Source of the DNA: an uncultured Clostridium sp.
Lineage (GTDB): Bacteria > Cyanobacteriota > Vampirovibrionia > Gastranaerophilales > Gastranaerophilaceae
Assembly: GCA_958449715.1 (NCBI GenBank)
Contig: CAUDIU010000015.1
Coordinates: 1-27,925, forward strand
Direction of reading: 5' to 3'
DNA length: 27,925 nucleotides
Made by a program: the position numbers and the translations under genes. The stretch's first letter is position 1; every line of letters begins with the position of its first letter. Of this stretch, positions 26,825 to 27,925 are shown in pieces. The notes under the pieces are model-generated. The model saw only the letters and a list, made by a program, of their open reading frames with translations. It was not told the origin of the DNA and made no database searches.

Positions 26825-26893
26825 AAATTAATTTTACTCCAGGAATATAAAATATTCAAATAAAGAATATAATAATTTTAAGAAAAATTAACT

Positions 26894-26899
26894 ATTATA
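26894..26899 (-). promoter_or_regulatory. -10 element for the acyltransferase gene
   Basis: On the minus strand a perfect TATAAT (26899-26894), directly preceded by TG, follows just after the terminator of the upstream gene. It gives a leader of about 60 nt. No clear -35 is seen, so support is modest. Confidence 0.35.
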
Positions 26900-26902
26900 C
26901 AA

Positions 26903-26939
26903 AATAAAAAAGCGAGAAATGTTTATTTCTCGCTTTTTT
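26903..26939 (-). terminator. Terminator of the adhesin-like gene
   Basis: AGCGAGAAAT (26911-26920) pairs with ATTTCTCGCT (26925-26934) around GTTT. On the minus strand it is followed by a U-rich run (the A-run at 26900-26910). It lies about 20 nt after the stop of the gene ending at 26960. Confidence 0.88.
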
Positions 26940-26959
26940 ATTATTTTAAATATAATAAT

Positions 26960-27925
26960 TTATTTAATTTTAGCTTCAAGTTTTTCAATACGTTTTTCTA
27001 ATTCATCAATGCGTTTTTCTTGAGCTTGGTATTTTAAATCAAGTTCCTTAATTGCATTTATCATTGCATAAAACATATCTTCCATACGGATAGTTAAAAA
27101 TCCATTTCGAGCTTTTTTTACTGCATTAGGAAATATTTTTTGTAAATCCTGTGCAATTACACCAACATGTGGAGTTTTAGCTTTATCTTTTTTAAATGTA
27201 TAATTAAAGACTTTTAATTCTCTAATTTTATCCAATCCTGATGTATACTCATTTCCAACATATTTTAAACGGCGATCAGAAAAGAAACTTGTACTAGGAT
27301 CACCACTGTTTTCAAATTCAATTTGATTGTCTATATATTTTGTTCTGAAAGATCCAAATCTAGGATCACGTCCACCTGATTTTTTACGTGGCATTGAAAC
27401 TAAATCCCCACGAACAACCAAATCTGCATTTACAACAACGATAGCTTCTGTACCCCTTTTGTGTAATTCCATAATTGCATTAGTATCATTTGTCCAACGG
27501 CCATCTCTTCTAGAAAAAGATCCTGCAGAACCTATATATATACTTTCTGTAGTTGTATCTGATTGCTGAACTGCATCAGTAGGACCAGAATTAGCCCCAA
27601 TACAAGTTTTATTAGTTCCGGTTACGTTTGAACATGCATTATAACCAATAGCTATATTTTTTTCACCTTTAGCTTTTGCACTATACCCCAATGCAGTAGA
27701 ATATGTACCTGTAGCTTCAGAATATGAACCAATTGCTGTTGAATATGATCCAGTTGCTTTACCATAGCTTCCATATTCAGAAGCATATTGAGCAGATGCT
27801 GCTGAAGATATACCAATAGCAGTTGCATAATCTGCTATTGAATTTGTACTATGGCCAATTGCTATCGAATAATTTGTACCTGAAGCTTTTGCTAAAGGCC
27901 CTAATGCTGTACCACCAACACTTGT
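26960..27925 (-). CDS. Trimeric adhesin-like protein with YadA head repeats and S74 chaperone domain (5' end off window)
   Basis: The frame is open from the right edge, giving at least 321 residues; a TTG at 27691 inside it is not a start. The first about 95 visible residues are repeats with A-x-G cores (TALG, IAIG, TAIG, TALG, each about 14-15 residues apart) like YadA/Hia head (Hep/Hag) repeats, which build trimeric beta-rolls. Near residue 216 comes SDRRLKYVGNEY, the signature of the peptidase S74 intramolecular chaperone found at the end of phage tail spikes, with the Ser-Asp cleavage point and the dyad Lys. HVGVIAQDLQKIFPNAV follows. The last about 35 residues are a coiled coil (EKRIDELEKRIEKLEAKI). 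No YadA membrane anchor is present. A surface fibre that trimerises and may cut itself is inferred. Confidence 0.9.
   Translation of the reverse strand, partial: TSVGGTALGPLAKASGTNYSIAIGHSTNSIADYATAIGISSAASAQYASEYGSYGKATGSYSTAIGSYSEATGTYSTALGYSAKAKGEKNIAIGYNACSNVTGTNKTCIGANSGPTDAVQQSDTTTESIYIGSAGSFSRRDGRWTNDTNAIMELHKRGTEAIVVVNADLVVRGDLVSMPRKKSGGRDPRFGSFRTKYIDNQIEFENSGDPSTSFFSDRRLKYVGNEYTSGLDKIRELKVFNYTFKKDKAKTPHVGVIAQDLQKIFPNAVKKARNGFLTIRMEDMFYAMINAIKELDLKYQAQEKRIDELEKRIEKLEAKIK

Noticed and set aside
26960..27691. Gene start at 27691 for the adhesin-like protein
   Set aside because: That codon is TTG inside an uninterrupted repeat region that continues in frame to the window edge.

Overview
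This is an AT-rich window with cyanobacterial-type traits. It is most consistent with a non-photosynthetic gut relative of cyanobacteria (Vampirovibrionia/Melainabacteria, order Gastranaerophilales). The evidence is: the 5' part of a 16S rRNA whose V3 helix is about 24 nt shorter than in E. coli, as in cyanobacteria; a Ycf45/SpoIIIAA-like AAA ATPase with a C-terminal R3H motif; a type IV prepilin; a fermentative 2-oxoacid:ferredoxin oxidoreductase operon; and pyruvate phosphate dikinase. I assigned this by recognition, not by a database search.

Layout. Positions 1-803 hold the 16S gene, read leftwards and running off the window, with a leader and two candidate promoters up to about 1121. A small secreted coiled-coil protein (1451-1885, +) ends at a two-way terminator shared with a lytic transglycosylase (1949-3937, -). 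A GDP-mannose pyrophosphorylase/phosphomannose isomerase follows (4100-5488, +). A three-gene leftward operon occupies 5457-15427: a 2586-residue repeat-rich coiled-coil protein, a GlcD-like FAD oxidase overlapping it by 17 nt, and a small HExxH protein. Next come a rightward four-gene VorDBAC/Kor-type operon (15594-18223), a small helical protein, a prepilin (-), pyruvate phosphate dikinase (+), the Ycf45-like ATPase (-), a 585-residue unidentified protein with helical ends (+), a PlsC-type acyltransferase (-), and the 3' part of a trimeric adhesin-like gene (YadA-type head repeats plus an S74 intramolecular chaperone domain) running off the right edge.

How the genes fit together. The oxidoreductase would yield reduced ferredoxin and acyl-CoA, and PPDK links pyruvate and PEP; both suit an anaerobic fermenter. 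The surface theme is strong: wall cleavage, mannose activation, prepilin, acyltransferase and adhesin-like protein. Most readable promoters have an extended -10 (TGnTATAAT), and most terminators are two-way hairpins between convergent genes.

The points most worth a second look are: (1) a G10 tract on the minus strand just after a well-formed promoter, Shine-Dalgarno and ATG, where one extra G would fuse that start in frame to the prepilin, suggesting a phase switch, leader peptide or homopolymer error; (2) the giant coiled-coil protein, with an 89-residue repeat whose core is conserved in protein but diverged at synonymous sites; (3) the adhesin-like protein carrying a phage-style self-cleaving chaperone domain; and (4) the 585-residue protein, whose layout resembles axial/flagellin-like proteins.
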